The translations under genes were made by a program, and so were the position numbers. From positions 234,202 to 297,317 of the forward strand of contig MNCI01009457.1 in assembly GCA_015680685.1 (NCBI GenBank): DNA of 63,116 nucleotides, in the 5' to 3' direction. The notes under the pieces were generated by a model that saw only the letters and a program-made list of their open reading frames with translations, was not told where the DNA came from and made no database searches. Shown here piece after piece: positions 1 through 10,313 of this stretch (within the stretch, counting starts at the first letter, position 1; every line of letters starts with the position of its first letter). Origin of the DNA: Gnetum montanum. Lineage: Eukaryota > Streptophyta > Gnetopsida > Gnetales > Gnetaceae.

Positions 1-812
1 AGATTTTATGTTTTTATGTCCTACACTAGTAGGGAAGGAGAGAGGTAACTAAGTGACTAATTTAACTTAACTACTCATTAACTAAGTTGTAACTAATCCT
101 AACACCAGCATTTGTTCCCACCTGCCATACACATCCTAAACCAGTGCAACACTGCTAGGATTACCAAATGCTAATCGTCACTGGGTTACCAAGCATTACA
201 CGCATGCTCGAAGTGGTCGTGCTTGTGTAATTTAACAATTTTTTTAATTGATCAAAATGAATTTCTATGCTAATAACAAAAATGTAAAGTGCATAAAATA
301 AAATAAATGCATAAGAAAATAAAATAAAATAAATGCGTAAGAAAAAAATCTCAAGTGCTATAAGGATGAATCAAAGAGCTCGTCTTTATTGTCATACACA
401 AGGTGTGCTCAAGTACACAATGTTCAAACAAAGATCCATCCACACTTAGACCTCCTGTTGTGGGCACTTGGAAAATACTCTAACTTTCAAACAAACTACA
501 AGAGTTTTGTTACTTGACTGCTAAAAGACTTCTTCCCAATTGTGCACCTGGGCACTATATTTATAGGCTTGGGAGCAACTACTCTAATAATTAGAGTAAC
601 CACTCTAATAATTAGAATAACTACTAAAATAACCACTAGAGTAACCTCTCTAATAATTAAAATAACCGCTAGAGTAACCACTCTAATAATTAGAATAACT
701 ACTAGAGTAACCGCTAGAGTAACCACTCTAATAATTAGACTAACTGTTAAAGTAACCGCTAGAGTAACTACTCTAATAATTAAAATAACTACTAGAGTAA
801 CTGCTCTCATCA
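1..812 (-). mobile_element. LTR remnant of the gypsy superfamily, cut by the window edge
   Basis: The text from about 20 to 440 matches the LTRs at 13365-14338 and 19640-20578 motif by motif: the tract around 105-215 (caccagcatttgttcccac, repeated 'accaaatgctaatcgt', 'cgaagtggtcgt'), the 'catctttattg..gtacacaa' polyadenylation region and the 'tgggcac..ggaaaat' region near 457-477. It ends in ctctcatca at 804-812, the U3 terminus in minus orientation. A TATA-like 'atatttatagg' (complement) lies near 558-568. The opposite LTR end lies outside the window. The sequence after 812 does not look like element interior, so this may be a solo LTR or the outer LTR of an element to the left. Confidence 0.75.
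575..806. repeat. U3 tandem array of ~20-45 bp palindromic units
   Basis: About ten degenerate repeats built on 'actctaataattagagtaac' variants, alternating with 'actactagagtaaccgct'. The core ctctaataattagag is nearly self-complementary. The array sits exactly where the related LTRs carry GATATC-type palindromes, between the U3 end and the TATA box. It creates open frames of about 100 codons on both strands; these are repeat artefacts. Confidence 0.85.
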
Positions 813-1578
813 ACAATTCTTATAATTTATTATATTAGCTATATGTCTTTAGGATATACTTTTTTTAGCTTTTCTTAAAATATAGGATATTTTCCTATAT
901 CTTGGTTACACATATTAATCCCAAAAATTGTAAGAGATGAAATCCTATGTGGATGTATTGAAAAAAAGAAAAGCATTGGATTAAAAACTAAATTTAACAT
1001 AAGTTACATTACAAAAGGTTATACTAAATAATTGTAGATTGCAGTGATAGGGTTGTAAATTAGATATCTAAATTGATTAATTAACTGTGGATTCTATAAA
1101 ATAATTTTAGTAACTATGTTAGGTAAAATAAAAACTAGATAAATTTAACTTGAACTAAAAATAAGGTTTTATTAAATCAAAAAACCAAAAGAATCTATTC
1201 AATAGGCATTATATTTGTATCATGAAAATTAAATATGGTCTCAATGAGGTTGTTGATTAATACTATATATAACAAGAAAAATCATATAGACCTTTTAATA
1301 TAATATTATATTTTTGTCTCAGTTGTTCAATGTGAGGACATCTTAGAAAGTAATGATGGCTATCACACTTTCTATTCCTTTTATAAGAAGTTAAGAACTA
1401 AAGAAATCTATTTAATAAGCTAGCCAAGACCTGAAACAAGAGGTGCAATAAAATTTCAATTTTAGTTATATGCACATACAAAAATACATAGCAATCATAA
1501 TATTTGGATATGGACTAATTGAAAATATCTTTGTTAAATAATTATATAAGCTACAGTGCTTTATAGCTGTCTAGTATG
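813..1578. other. AT-rich spacer, no gene seen
   Basis: Very AT-rich sequence without a convincing open frame, RNA gene or recognised repeat. Confidence 0.6.
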
Positions 1579-2401
1579 TGATTAGTAGTGAGTGTTCCCA
1601 ATGCCCAACCATATAAATCATACAAATGTTGTATGCATCCTAATCAAAATCCATAGATGGGACAATTTGTTCTCTAGATAGCTAATTCAAAAATATTTGA
1701 TTGTTGTCTTCCCACTAGAAGTGGTGGTCGAAGCATATGGTTTAACTCATAGTAAGGTATAAGATGTTATGATGTTGTTTGACTATAATAATGCTAAAGT
1801 AAAAAAATGATAAATTGAAGAGTAACTCTATCAACTAACAAACAATGAAAATAAATACTAATTTAGTGTAATGGTGATTAGCATATGGTCCTTGTTTATC
1901 ATGCATGTCCTAGGCTAGTATAACCACCATTAGGATTATCAAGCAACTCACTACTAAAAGAGCTAAGCAATATTACCATTGGGTTACCAAATAATTATAT
2001 GTTAAGCTTGAAACTAGTTGTACTTATTTCATTAAAGTATTAGTATACAATGAAAACATAAATTGCACTAGAAAAGTAAATGACATGAAAAATGCAAATA
2101 AAAATGGAAAGTAAAAGTCTATGCTAAGTGATATATAATCTTGATCTTTATTTCTAACCATAGAATGTGTCTAATGTCATACAATTGCTTGAAATCACAC
2201 TATAGGCACTCATAAACTAACTTTAAAATCATAGAAACAAACTCAAAGAGTTTGGCTATTTGCAGATTAAAAAGGTGTATTAAGTGCAGTGGTTAGCTAG
2301 TATTTATATATTACATCTATGATATTATATTGAAAGCATACAGTATCATTGGTACAATATTGTAGGTATGATGTTGTACTCAACTTATTAACTATTCATC
2401 A
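1579..2401 (-). mobile_element. Decayed LTR (3' LTR of a minus-strand element)
   Basis: It begins TGATTAGTAGTG, runs through the family landmarks (cccaaccatataaat near 1603, ttgttgtcttcccacta near 1700, the 'gggttaccaaataattat' block near 1980, 'cttgatctttatttcta' polyadenylation block near 2140, 'ataggcactcata' near 2200) and ends ttcatca at 2401. It resembles the LTRs of element F (50890-51873, 56531-57515) most. What follows (taaaaacttaccctcaag near 2415) matches the interior next to the 3' LTR of the other copies (actcatcctcgag), so this is a 3' LTR, not a solo LTR. Confidence 0.7.
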
Positions 2402-2900
2402 TAACCTACAATTGAGTAAAAACTTACCCTCAAGTTACACAAAAAAAAAAAAAGACTAAGGTTGTCATAAAATTGTAGAGGCAACTTGACTAGCTAACTT
2501 AAGAAACAAAAAAAATTGAGTCATTGACTAAACTAGAGTTTCATATTGTATATCTGAGTGGATTACCAAAAAAAATAAAAAATAAAAACATCTAGATATA
2601 TGACAAAAAGATTAAAAAAAAGTTCAATTTCTTCAAGATAGTTGATGCAAGACTTCATGTTGTCTCTAGAGGTGGTGCTCTTTCTTGCATTGATTGTTGT
2701 TGTAGATGCTTTCCTAATGGTGCTAACTTCGTTTATGGGGAAATAACTCAAAATAGCTCTGAACTTTTCTTCATTAATCACTATCCATGCCAAATCAGTT
2801 ATTGTTGTTGGCAATACCTAAGAGCAAGTTAATTGTAGGAATAATTTGTTGACCTCAATGTACCAATCTGCAAATTTGTTTCTCTTAATATCAAATGCTT
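2402..2900 (-). mobile_element. Truncated interior of the element whose 3' LTR is 1579-2401
   Basis: The first ~40 bases match the polypurine-adjacent interior of the other copies. The rest is AT-rich and decayed; no gag or pol motif can be read before the sequence changes character near 2900. A minus-strand open frame of 83 codons (2563-2814) shows no recognisable domain and is probably chance. Confidence 0.45.
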
Positions 2901-3480
2901 TTACTTGTACATAGGTCTTAGTAATATATCATATGTATTGCCAAGTTGTCAGCTACATCCCTTTTGATCAATATACTTTGCTTCCTCTCTTTCATCTTTC
3001 CTCTCTGCTCTCTCTCTCTTTTGGGAAAGCTTGGTTTCTCTATCATCTCTAGCTTTGTTTTGTGTATGGCTTGAGAGAGGGCAAGTGAGTTTTTCTATAC
3101 TTGCATTTTGAAAGTTGATTCTTGTGACTTTGATTTTGATGGCGGTGCTTAACCTAAATTGTAAAAGACACCTTTTTAATTCCTTTTCTCAGATTAATAA
3201 AACAGTTCTACCCTTAAGAATCAGGGAGTGTTACAATGGTGTAGATTGACCATTTTTGCTGTTGAGCCACCTTAGAAGCTGTGGTAGTTGAACCACCTTA
3301 AAAGCTGCGGCCGCTGAAGCACCTTAAAAGCTGTGTCTGCTTTGTTATTTTTGTCTGCTCTAGTATTTCTATTATAATTATTTTTCATTTAAATTGTTAT
3401 TTTTCAGTTTGAGGCTTTCCAGTGTATTTTGATTAGATCAGTTTTTTGTTAAGCCCCAATTCACCCCCTCTTAGTGCCGA
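2900..3480 (+). mobile_element. Probable Copia-type LTR end and leader remnant
   Basis: The tract is pyrimidine-rich (cctctctttcatctttcc, ctctctctctctt), with a gattaataaaac polyadenylation-like site near 3193. It is followed by 'gagtgttacaatggtgtaga' near 3226-3245, which recalls an LTR end running into a tRNA-Met-type primer site, although the primer match is poor. Near 3450-3470 'aattcaccccctcttagtg' is a stock phrase in the leader of many plant Copia elements. No gag or pol follows. An alternative is a decayed transcribed gene leader. Confidence 0.4.
3261..3342. repeat. Three tandem ~27-bp units
   Basis: Three imperfect copies of 'tgaaccaccttaaaagctg' with variable tails (tggtagt, cggccgc, tgtctgc), head to tail. 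Confidence 0.75.
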
Positions 3481-3714
3481 AAGCTCCATCCAGGAAACAA
3501 CAACCTAAAGTTCGCAGAACATGCGAAAAGAAATGGTTCTACTTGACATAGATAAAAACTCCGCAAACGAAAAACAAACCCGATTGAATCATACAACTTC
3601 AAAGTCAGAATGTCCTTCACAACAATAAAACATCACTTTCAGTTTCATTGATCCAAACTCAAATACGACCTTACCAAAGTGAAAGAAAAATGGTATTAGA
3701 AACGCAACTAAATT

Positions 3715-3720
3715 TTTATT
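3715..3720 (-). promoter_or_regulatory. Candidate polyadenylation signal of the receptor gene
   Basis: AATAAA on the minus strand, about 315 bases past the stop codon at 4034-4036, a usual plant 3' UTR distance. Inferred from position only. Confidence 0.35.
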
Positions 3721-3861
3721 GCATGGTAAACAAAATGGCAGACAAAACTCAAAATAACTGAAACAAGCTGCGGCATTTATATATTCTACAGCCGCTGCAA
3801 CTGCGGGTGAATGAGGAGGTCAAACACGCTAACAAACTATGCCAAGCATCCCAGCAACAAC

Positions 3862-4056
3862 AGAATTAAGAATTTTGCATAATAAATTTTTTACACATCA
3901 GAAACTTAATCATGAAAGTTGCAGTTCATGGTAGAAATTCAGGTATCATCTGGCCGATCAGAATTACGAATTTTGCATAATAAATTTTGTACACATGAGA
4001 AACTTAATCAAGGTTACAGTTCATGGTCGAAATTCAGGTTTCATCTAGCTGACCAG
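3862..4056. repeat. Tandem duplication of ~98 bp covering the 3' UTR start
   Basis: The block 'aagaattttgcataataaat...acacatcagaaacttaatca...gttcatggtagaaattcagg' at about 3868-3950 recurs at about 3967-4045. The gene-proximal copy contains the stop codon of the receptor gene, so the duplication happened across the end of the coding region. Confidence 0.8.
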
Positions 4057-4122
4057 GTTTCTCGGTGGCTTCCAAACTCCGAGGGATATTAGTAGTTACC
4101 TCAGGATGACCATAGGGTCCAT
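4034..4122 (-). pseudogene. Exon 9: short cytoplasmic tail and stop
   Basis: If spliced at GTGAAG|ATGG the frame continues DGPYGHPEVTTNIPRSLEAT, EKPGQLDET and stop, about 30 residues. The acceptor lacks a good pyrimidine tract; an alternative acceptor at TTGTTCAG (about 4178) gives a different short tail ending in TGTAA. Either way no kinase domain follows. Confidence 0.5.
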
Positions 4123-4215
4123 CTTCACATTTACAACCATCCAACCGTTATTCGATCATGTAAGTTCATCAAATAGAGAACTGAACAAATGGCAGAAAGA
4201 GAATTAAAGAAAAAC

Positions 4216-4433
4216 CTTTGGTTGGTCGGCGACGGTAGGACCAGCAAACTACATACAGCACCAAGAATACTACTGCAGCGCAGAGAAAACCGATTACTGC
4301 AGCTTCCGAGGGTTTCAACTTCTTGGAAGAATGGGATTGAGTACTTGATGCATTTTGTGCAGTTGCAGCAGAAGATGTTGGTGGCTGCGAGGAGCATTTT
4401 GCAGTGAAGCATAGGTATTGGTTGCCGTGGAAA
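4216..4433 (-). pseudogene. Exon 8: LRR C-cap, linker and transmembrane helix
   Basis: In phase with exon 7 it opens FHGNQYLCFTAKC, the GNxxLC end of an LRR domain. A Ser/Thr/Gln-rich linker follows, then AAVIGFLCAAVVFLVLYVVC as a single membrane span and a WSYRRRPTK stop-transfer. The ectodomain is therefore outside the cell. Donor AAAG|GTTTTT is acceptable but not strong. Confidence 0.8.
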
Positions 4434-5651
4434 CTACGCTCAGAAGCAAAATATATTTAAGTTAATGTATTAATATTAGTTGGTTATCCTGTGGAGTGAT
4501 GGTTAGGTGATTGTTTTCAACTCTTAAAATCCCTGTATTAGCACTTTTTTAGGAGGATGAGTAGTAGGTTCCTTCAATATTAATAATTGCTAACACAAGC
4601 ACTATTCAAAACCTTTGGAAAATTTTAGTAGAAAAGAAACATTTTTGTTTGAATAGTATCAACTAACAAGGTGGCTATTTCTCTTAATTGCTAATGCACA
4701 ATTAGCATGAATGCCAAGATTCTTTGTGATAAAAAAATATGATAAATATACAATACAAATAATATTCAAGATGAATACTACATTTTTATTATGTACACTT
4801 AAAGCTTGCATATCTCAAGGCAAGAAAAATTCTCTTGAGGATTTGGTATTTTTAAGGAAAGCAGTGGTTGAGAAAATAGAATATCTTTGACATGCTGCAA
4901 AATCCTGATCATATTTGATCTATCTCTTAGGGACTGCAATAGTTAAGAAAATGGATCTTTTATTTACATCACATTAGATTTAATAAACTAGAGGTAGAAA
5001 CTCTCTATCTTTTAGTTGCTATTGCAATAAGTATTAGAATGCTATTAGAAATCTTCACTTAAGTTCTCATCATTTTAGAATTTAAAGTAGAAGATAGATT
5101 CAACTCCATTGAGAAGAGCGCATTTGTAGGTTATGCAAGTCACGAGCCCTTGAAAATGAGTTAAATGTGCTTCTTTTTTGTGCTATAACTATCTATTTAA
5201 GGCAATGTTATAATGTTGTAATAGAAAACTTGTATAAATTGGTTTTGCTGCTCTATTGGTGCTTGCTTAATTTGTAGAGTCTATCCTTATTTTTCATAAA
5301 AATGTAATATCTGTCCAATAGATCATATGGATCTTAGGATATAATAAAATTTCAATTTTGTTGTATTAGAGCACATTAGGAATAGATGTGATTTAGTTGA
5401 TTTATTACAAATATTACCAATAATACTTGGTAATTTTCTTACTGATATTCTCAAAACTCATAACACATATATTTCTATTTTGTATTAAAATTTCAGTTTC
5501 ACTTTTTCAATTTTACTTTCATTATTAAGGACTATCATCTCTAGAAAAAATGGTAAGGTGTTGAAGTAAACACGTTGAGGTTTCCAGCCCCTTTAATATA
5601 TTAATACTGAAACCTAAGATTCTATGGTGAATAAACGTTTTAAGAACTTAC

Positions 5652-5723
5652 TATGTTGTAAGGTTTGCGTGGTCAATTATTTCCAGTGGAACAATATCGC
5701 TGAGGTTATTGTTGGCCATATTC
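5652..5723 (-). pseudogene. Exon 7: LRR
   Basis: Exactly 72 bases, the standard LRR exon length, between CTTTCAG and TA|GTAAGT. It reads NMANNNLSDIVPLEIIDHAN followed by LTT. The phase is kept with both neighbours. Confidence 0.85.
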
Positions 5724-5817
5724 CTGAAAGCAGAAGTTCACACATAACACAAAACAGCCGTTTTAGCTTTGTAAAAACTACTTTGCAGAAATCTGATTTG
5801 CGAACTAACATACTTAC

Positions 5818-5877
5818 AAAACGTTCAGTGCAATATGCGGAGGTACCGTTCCATTCAAATTCCTGTTGGATAGATTC
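5818..5877 (-). pseudogene. Exon 6: LRR
   Basis: Sixty bases between GGCTTACAG and TT|GTAAGT. Joined in phase to exon 5 it reads NLSNRNLNGTVPPHIALNVL, a plant-type LRR (LxGxxP). It is 12 bp shorter than the usual 72-bp LRR exon. Confidence 0.85.
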
Positions 5878-6229
5878 CTGTAAGCCATCATGATAAGTTT
5901 AATTTTGAGTTAATATGCAGTTATTGATACCAACACGCCCATGCTTGCTTGGCATGGGGCCTTTGTTTATTTTTTTTTTTTAAAAAAAAAGGGAATAAGA
6001 AAAGAAAGAAGAATAAAAAATAAAAAATATAAAAAAGATGGGTTACCCTAACCCTAAAATTGGCTATAAAAAGCCATCAAGGTGATGGAGTTGGAGGGAG
6101 GAGAGGGAGAGGAGAAGTCAGGCCAGGAAGCCCTAGCCCAATGAGGCTAGGGCCATGAAGCCATGGACTAAACCTCCTCTCTCCCTGGGTGGTTGCCAAT
6201 GGTTTCTCTTTCTTTCTTTTTTCCAGTAA

Positions 6230-6368
6230 TGGGCAATTTGGGCGGTTGGACGTCGGCAGATTTTCTTTTATTTTCTGAGCAATTTTGGCGGTTGAACATC
6301 GGCAAATTTTCTTTTATTTTTTGGGCAATTTTGGCGGTTAAACGTTGGCAGATTTTCTTTTATTTTCA
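6230..6368. repeat. Three tandem ~52-bp units
   Basis: Units of the form 'gggcaattt(t)ggcggtt...acgtcggcagattttctttt' repeated three times, with drift in the 'gacgtcgg/aacatcgg/aacgttgg' part. Confidence 0.85.
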
Positions 6369-6390
6369 ACAGATGGCATGTGGTTCTTTC

Positions 6391-6832
6391 TATCTTCTTT
6401 TATTTCAGCAAATGGCAAGTGGTGGTGGATTTATATTTATGCAGTTGGCGGTTCGCAAGGCATTGGTGATGTTTGATCGCAACTACACATGATTCTTACT
6501 GCAACATAACCATGCATCCTGTCGATGGATCTTCTCTTTATCTTCTTTTATTTCAGCAAATGGCATGTGGTGGTGGTGGATTTATATTTATACAGTTTGG
6601 CAGTTCGCAGGGCATTGGTGATGTTTGATCGTAGCTACACATGATTCTTGCGGCAACATAACCATGCATCTTGTTGATGGATCTTCTCGTCATCTTCTTT
6701 TATTTCAGCAAATGGCATATGGTGGTGGTGGCTTTATATTTATGCAGTTGGCGGTTCGCAGGGCATTGGTGATGTTTGATAATAGCTACACATGATTCTT
6801 GCGGCAACATAACCATGCATCCTGTCAATGGT
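6391..6832. repeat. Three tandem ~150-bp units
   Basis: Copies start at 6391, 6539 and 6691 with 'atcttcttttatttcagcaa'. Each contains 'gcggttcgca(a/g)ggcattgg' or a close variant and 'aacataaccatgcatc'. Each unit carries a strong 3' splice-site-like 'tcttttatttcag'. The open frame at 6193-6492 is made from these repeats. Confidence 0.9.
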
Positions 6833-7095
6833 TCCTATTTCTCTCTCCTTTAGTTTTTCTTTTCATGCTTTATTTCTCTCTATGTTTCCTCTCTCTCTCT
6901 CTATCACTTGGTCACATGGCTCTCTCCAGCTGAGACTATTTTTGGGTTTCCGTACCCATACGGGAGGAGCCCTAGGCAATAGTCTCCTCAAACGAGTTTT
7001 TCCGATGTTAGCATGACCAAAATTTATGCATCAACAGTAGTACATGCTTTTAAGATTAATAAAAACTGTCAGCGCATAGGGGATGCCAGCGTTAC

Positions 7096-7228
7096 AATTC
7101 AGTGACGCTCCCTAGTGCATCCGAGTATTCACACTTTACCCAGTCCCAACTGTAACTCTGCGGCAAACACGGATCTCCAGAATAGTCTAGCAAGTTGAAA
7201 TGGTCGCGGATACTATTCAACGCTAAAG
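7096..7228 (-). pseudogene. Exon 5: LRR N-terminal cap
   Basis: Acceptor TTTTGCAG, then ALNSIRDHFNLLDYSGDPCL followed by PQSYSWDWVKC and GSVTEL: the GDPC..xxWxWxxC cap that precedes LRRs in malectin-like LRR receptors. The donor GAATT|GTAACG leaves phase 2, matching exon 6. Confidence 0.85.
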
Positions 7229-7468
7229 CTGCAAAATTATTTCATCGAGAGATCAAGTAAATATATAGCGTTATTTGTCCCATTTTAAAAAAATATATAT
7301 ATTTGGTCCTGGTGACATTATTTAGAGTGATTGTAATGTAATAAGTCTTGAAGTGTAATATAGGTACAATTATTTATAAAGTGGTTAGGGTTTCACTTGT
7401 CTCTTTGCTTTTATAAAGCAACCTTAATTGGGTAAGCATTAAGCCATTAAATAAATATGGATGCAAAG

Positions 7469-7498
7469 ACCTCTAAGAATAAATTTATTCTTAGAGGT
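7469..7498. repeat. Perfect 30-bp palindrome
   Basis: acctctaagaataaa is followed at once by its exact reverse complement. A third partial copy (gacctcta) stands at 7505-7512. Confidence 0.95.
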
Positions 7499-7572
7499 AA
7501 GCAAGACCTCTAGCCATTAATTTTCCTTGCACACGCCAATACAAAGAATAAATTGGCAAGTGTAAATGAAGA

Positions 7573-7702
7573 GAAAAGATGAAAAATAAAACACAAATAA
7601 TGGAAAACAATTTTTTCTATCAAAAATAAATAAACAAACAATGAAAAGGAAAGAAAAAAAGATGAAAAATAAAACACTAATAATGGAAAACAATTTTTAT
7701 AA
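7573..7702. repeat. AT-rich ~85-bp direct duplication
   Basis: 'gatgaaaaataaaacac' and 'taatggaaaacaatttt' occur at about 7579-7615 and again at about 7661-7698, with a short A-rich spacer. Confidence 0.75.
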
Positions 7703-7808
7703 GTGGTGGCATTGGCAAAGCCATGGAAGAGAATATCGACACCATAGAGTGGGCTTGGAAGGATTATCAATAGGATCGCTGGACTTTAGGATGGGGTTTG
7801 GTCTTTGA

Positions 7809-8870
7809 GTATTAAGCTAGGTAGACTTTAGGAGTGATTCTAGAGACTGGAGTCCCAAAGTGGGTTTGGCAGGATAAGTGTTATTCAGTAAAATGGAACC
7901 TATGACCTAGGATTACCAAGCCGACCTATGACCTAAGATTACCAAGCCAACACTCTTATTATTAAGGTAATAGCTCATTGTATAGATCATCACTCCAACC
8001 TACATTGCTCATCCTGCCAAGTAAGTGCTGGGGGAAATTGGTAAATGAGCAAAAGCCTAACCTCTTTGAGTGGCTACCCTTAGGCTTGAACTCAAGTAGA
8101 GTCTTAGGAGGGTCAATAGATACGCAAAAGCTTAACCTCTTTGAGTGGCTATGCTTAGGCTCAAAAACCCACGTAAGGTAAGATCAGGAAATGAGGTAAA
8201 GCCTAACTTCTTCAAATCGCTACTACGCCTGTGCTTTCATAATTACTCGTTACGAAGCCAAACAAACCAACTTATGGCTACACCCAGGAATCCAAGTTTC
8301 CAAATTACTCCTTACTAAGCACAAAAAAACCAACTTACCATCTAGTTTAAGTATTAAGCTGGGTAGACTTTAGGAGTGATTCTAGAGATTGGAGTCCCAA
8401 AGTGGGTTTGGTAGGACCACTGTTATTCAGCAGAATGGAACCTATGACCTAGGATTACCAAGCCAACCTATAACCTAAAATTACCAAGCCAACACTCTTA
8501 CTATTAAGGTAATAGCTCATTGTATATATCATCACTCAAACCTACAATGCTCATCCTACCAAGTAAGCACAGGGGGAAATTGGTAAATGAGCAAAAGCCT
8601 AACCTCTTTGAGTGGTTACCCTTAGGCTTGAACTCAAGCAGGGTCAATAGACAAAAGCCTAACCTCTTTGAGTGGCTATGCTTAGGCTCAAACCCATGTA
8701 ACCTAAGATCAGTAGATGAGGAAAAGCCTAACCTCTTCAAATGGCCATGCCCATGCTTTTGTAATTACTCATTACGAAGCCAAAAAAACCAACTTATAGG
8801 TACACCCGCTGGAATCCAGGTTTCGAAATTACTCATTACGAAGCAAAAAAGCCAACGTACCATCTTGTGA
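7809..8870. repeat. 542-bp tandem duplication in intron 4, overlapping the exon 4 donor
   Basis: 7809-8350 and 8351-8870 are near-identical: 'gtattaagct(a/g)ggtaga', 'ggagtcccaaagtgggtttg', 'cctatgacctaggattacca', 'cctaacctctttgagtgg' occur in the same order. Inside each copy a ~55-bp unit (aaagcctaacctctttgagt) is itself repeated about three times. Copy 2 ends in the real exon 4 donor; copy 1 carries the matching sequence 'caacttaccatct' as a decoy donor. Confidence 0.9.
7878..7985 (-). mobile_element. tRNA-derived SINE-like copy (with twin at 8420-8527)
   Basis: Read on the minus strand it has 'gagctattaccttaataata' (box A-like), a 'ttggtaatcttaggtcat' spacer and 'aggttccattttac' (box B-like), matching the better copies at 20815-21000 and 22795-22960. 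It lies inside the 542-bp duplication and so appears twice. Confidence 0.5.
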
Positions 8871-9270
8871 ATACGTGCCACGATGAGGAGAATATCGACT
8901 GCATTCAGAATGGGTGGCAGAGTGGAACTTTGAGACGGTACCAAAGTAAAGTTGAGGGAGCCTGTTTCAAAGGTTTGTAGAGATTGCCAGGTAATGGTTA
9001 CGTATTTTTGCATTTCGAAGTTGGACATGAAGCCGTTATTGACATATATGTCGAAGGAACAGGAATCCCTGGCAGAAACGTTGCTTCTGATTTCGAAGAA
9101 ATGCATATCACCGAACACAGGGTAGGGGTGAGCATCCCCTGTCAAAACTGTTATAACATAACTTTCTCCGGCGGATTGTCGTAGAAGCGACTTGAACTGA
9201 GGCTCCTCGACAACGCAGACACGCTAGGTTCTGTCGTTGGAGTCCATATTCTATCGTACGGGTCCAGTTC
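8861..9270 (-). pseudogene. Exon 4: last part of malectin-like domain (frameshifted)
   Basis: After a TTATCAG acceptor come DPYDRIWTP, NPPEKVM, then (one frame on) TGDAHPYPVFGDMHFFEIRS, CSFDIYVNNGF and STLPPILNAVDIL. YDRIW and STLPPILNAxEI are hallmark malectin-like motifs. One base is missing after PPEKVM, and the exon 3/4 join is also out of phase by one. The donor GATG|GTACGT lies inside the second copy of the intronic tandem duplication. Confidence 0.8.
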
Positions 9271-9810
9271 CTGATAATTAAATTTTTAGAAAATCAAAAT
9301 GCAAGATGTCATTGACATTTAGGATAGTGGTTAGTACAAATATTCTATTCTAATATAATTTCATTTAGGATAGTGGTTAGGACACTCATCTTTCGGTTAG
9401 GAAGCTGTGGATTCCACTTTTTTCCCTTTATTTATAGGTGTAATAAAGTATTCTTTGGGTCCATACTCTTAGGGGTGTGGTAGTAAATTTTTTAATGTTG
9501 TGGCAATTTGTAATAAACAAGGTTGGTTTACAAACAACTTCTAATATGTGCAATTTCTAAAGGAATGAACATCATAACTTGTTTGTTTGATACTCCACTT
9601 AAGGGTGTGGTAGTAAATTTCTTAACCTTGTAAGACACAAAGCCCATGTAACATGTGCAACTTCTAATAGGCAAGTTTTTTATAGACAACTTCTAACATG
9701 TGTAATTTCTAATAAGTAGGGTTGACTTATACTCAAAATAAAATTACAAGGTGTTTGTAACCCATAAGTAATGAACATGGTGACTTGTACTTTTACAAAC
9801 AAGGTTCATG

Positions 9811-9900
9811 TCCTCCAATGTAACATAGTGGCAACTTACACCTACCAATGTAACATAGTGGCAACTTACACCTACCAATGTAACATAGTGGCAACTTACA
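9811..9900. repeat. Exact 30-bp unit, three tandem copies
   Basis: Units at 9811-9840, 9841-9870 and 9871-9900 share 'ccaatgtaacatagtggcaa' and 'cttaca'. Only the first differs, by two bases near its start. Located in intron 3. Confidence 0.95.
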
Positions 9901-10313
9901 CTTTTACAAACAAGGTTCACCTCCTTCAACTATTATTTTTCTAGCTAACGGTTCAACTTCATAATACTCATTTCTCATTAGAGAAGCAGGTTCAACGTTT
10001 TTCTTGACTTTGTAGTGAAATATACTTATGCCTTGTTGTCTTTGCAGAATTGTGCTACCTCCAGTGACTTAATTAAAGAATGTAGCTTCTTCTATGCAAG
10101 TCACAAGTTCGATCTCAAAAAATATGCTAATCTAACGCACATCTTTTAGGAAAAACATAAAATTAGCTTTGAAAATCAAAATATTTTCATTGAAATAAGA
10201 AATGGGATTGATTTTAATTTATATTATCATTTTTATCATTACGGTAAGGTAAAATATAAAACGTACACTTCATACTATCCAAGTAAGTAGAATGGCTTTA
10301 AAAAATAACTTAC

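Larger units (their letters stand above)
5930..7035 (+). mobile_element. Insertion in intron 5, LTR-like, identity unresolved
   Basis: A block unlike the rest of the intron: 'ggctataaaaagcc' (TATA-like) near 6062, a purine-rich leader, two different tandem arrays, a CT-rich run near 6890 and an end at 'tatgcatcaac' near 7025-7035. The start near 5935 (ttgataccaacacgccc) and the end share only TTGAT/ATCAA. TATA, long transcribed region and TGAT..ATCA ends would suit a solo LTR, but I find no convincing target duplication. Confidence 0.35.

Noticed and set aside
496-838. Overlapping ~100-codon open frames on both strands
   Set aside because: They are translations of the U3 tandem array (repeated IIRVTTL-type text) and are not genes.
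6044-6056. Telomere-like taccctaaccctaa
   Set aside because: Only two units; no array.
6193-7016. Plus-strand frames of 99 and 62 codons in intron 5
   Set aside because: Made from tandem repeats and a CT-rich run in the insertion.
9312-9420. Possible tRNA-like sequence around 'ggatagtggttaggacactc'
   Set aside because: Box A-like text is present, but no cloverleaf can be folded and box B is poor; at best a SINE relic.
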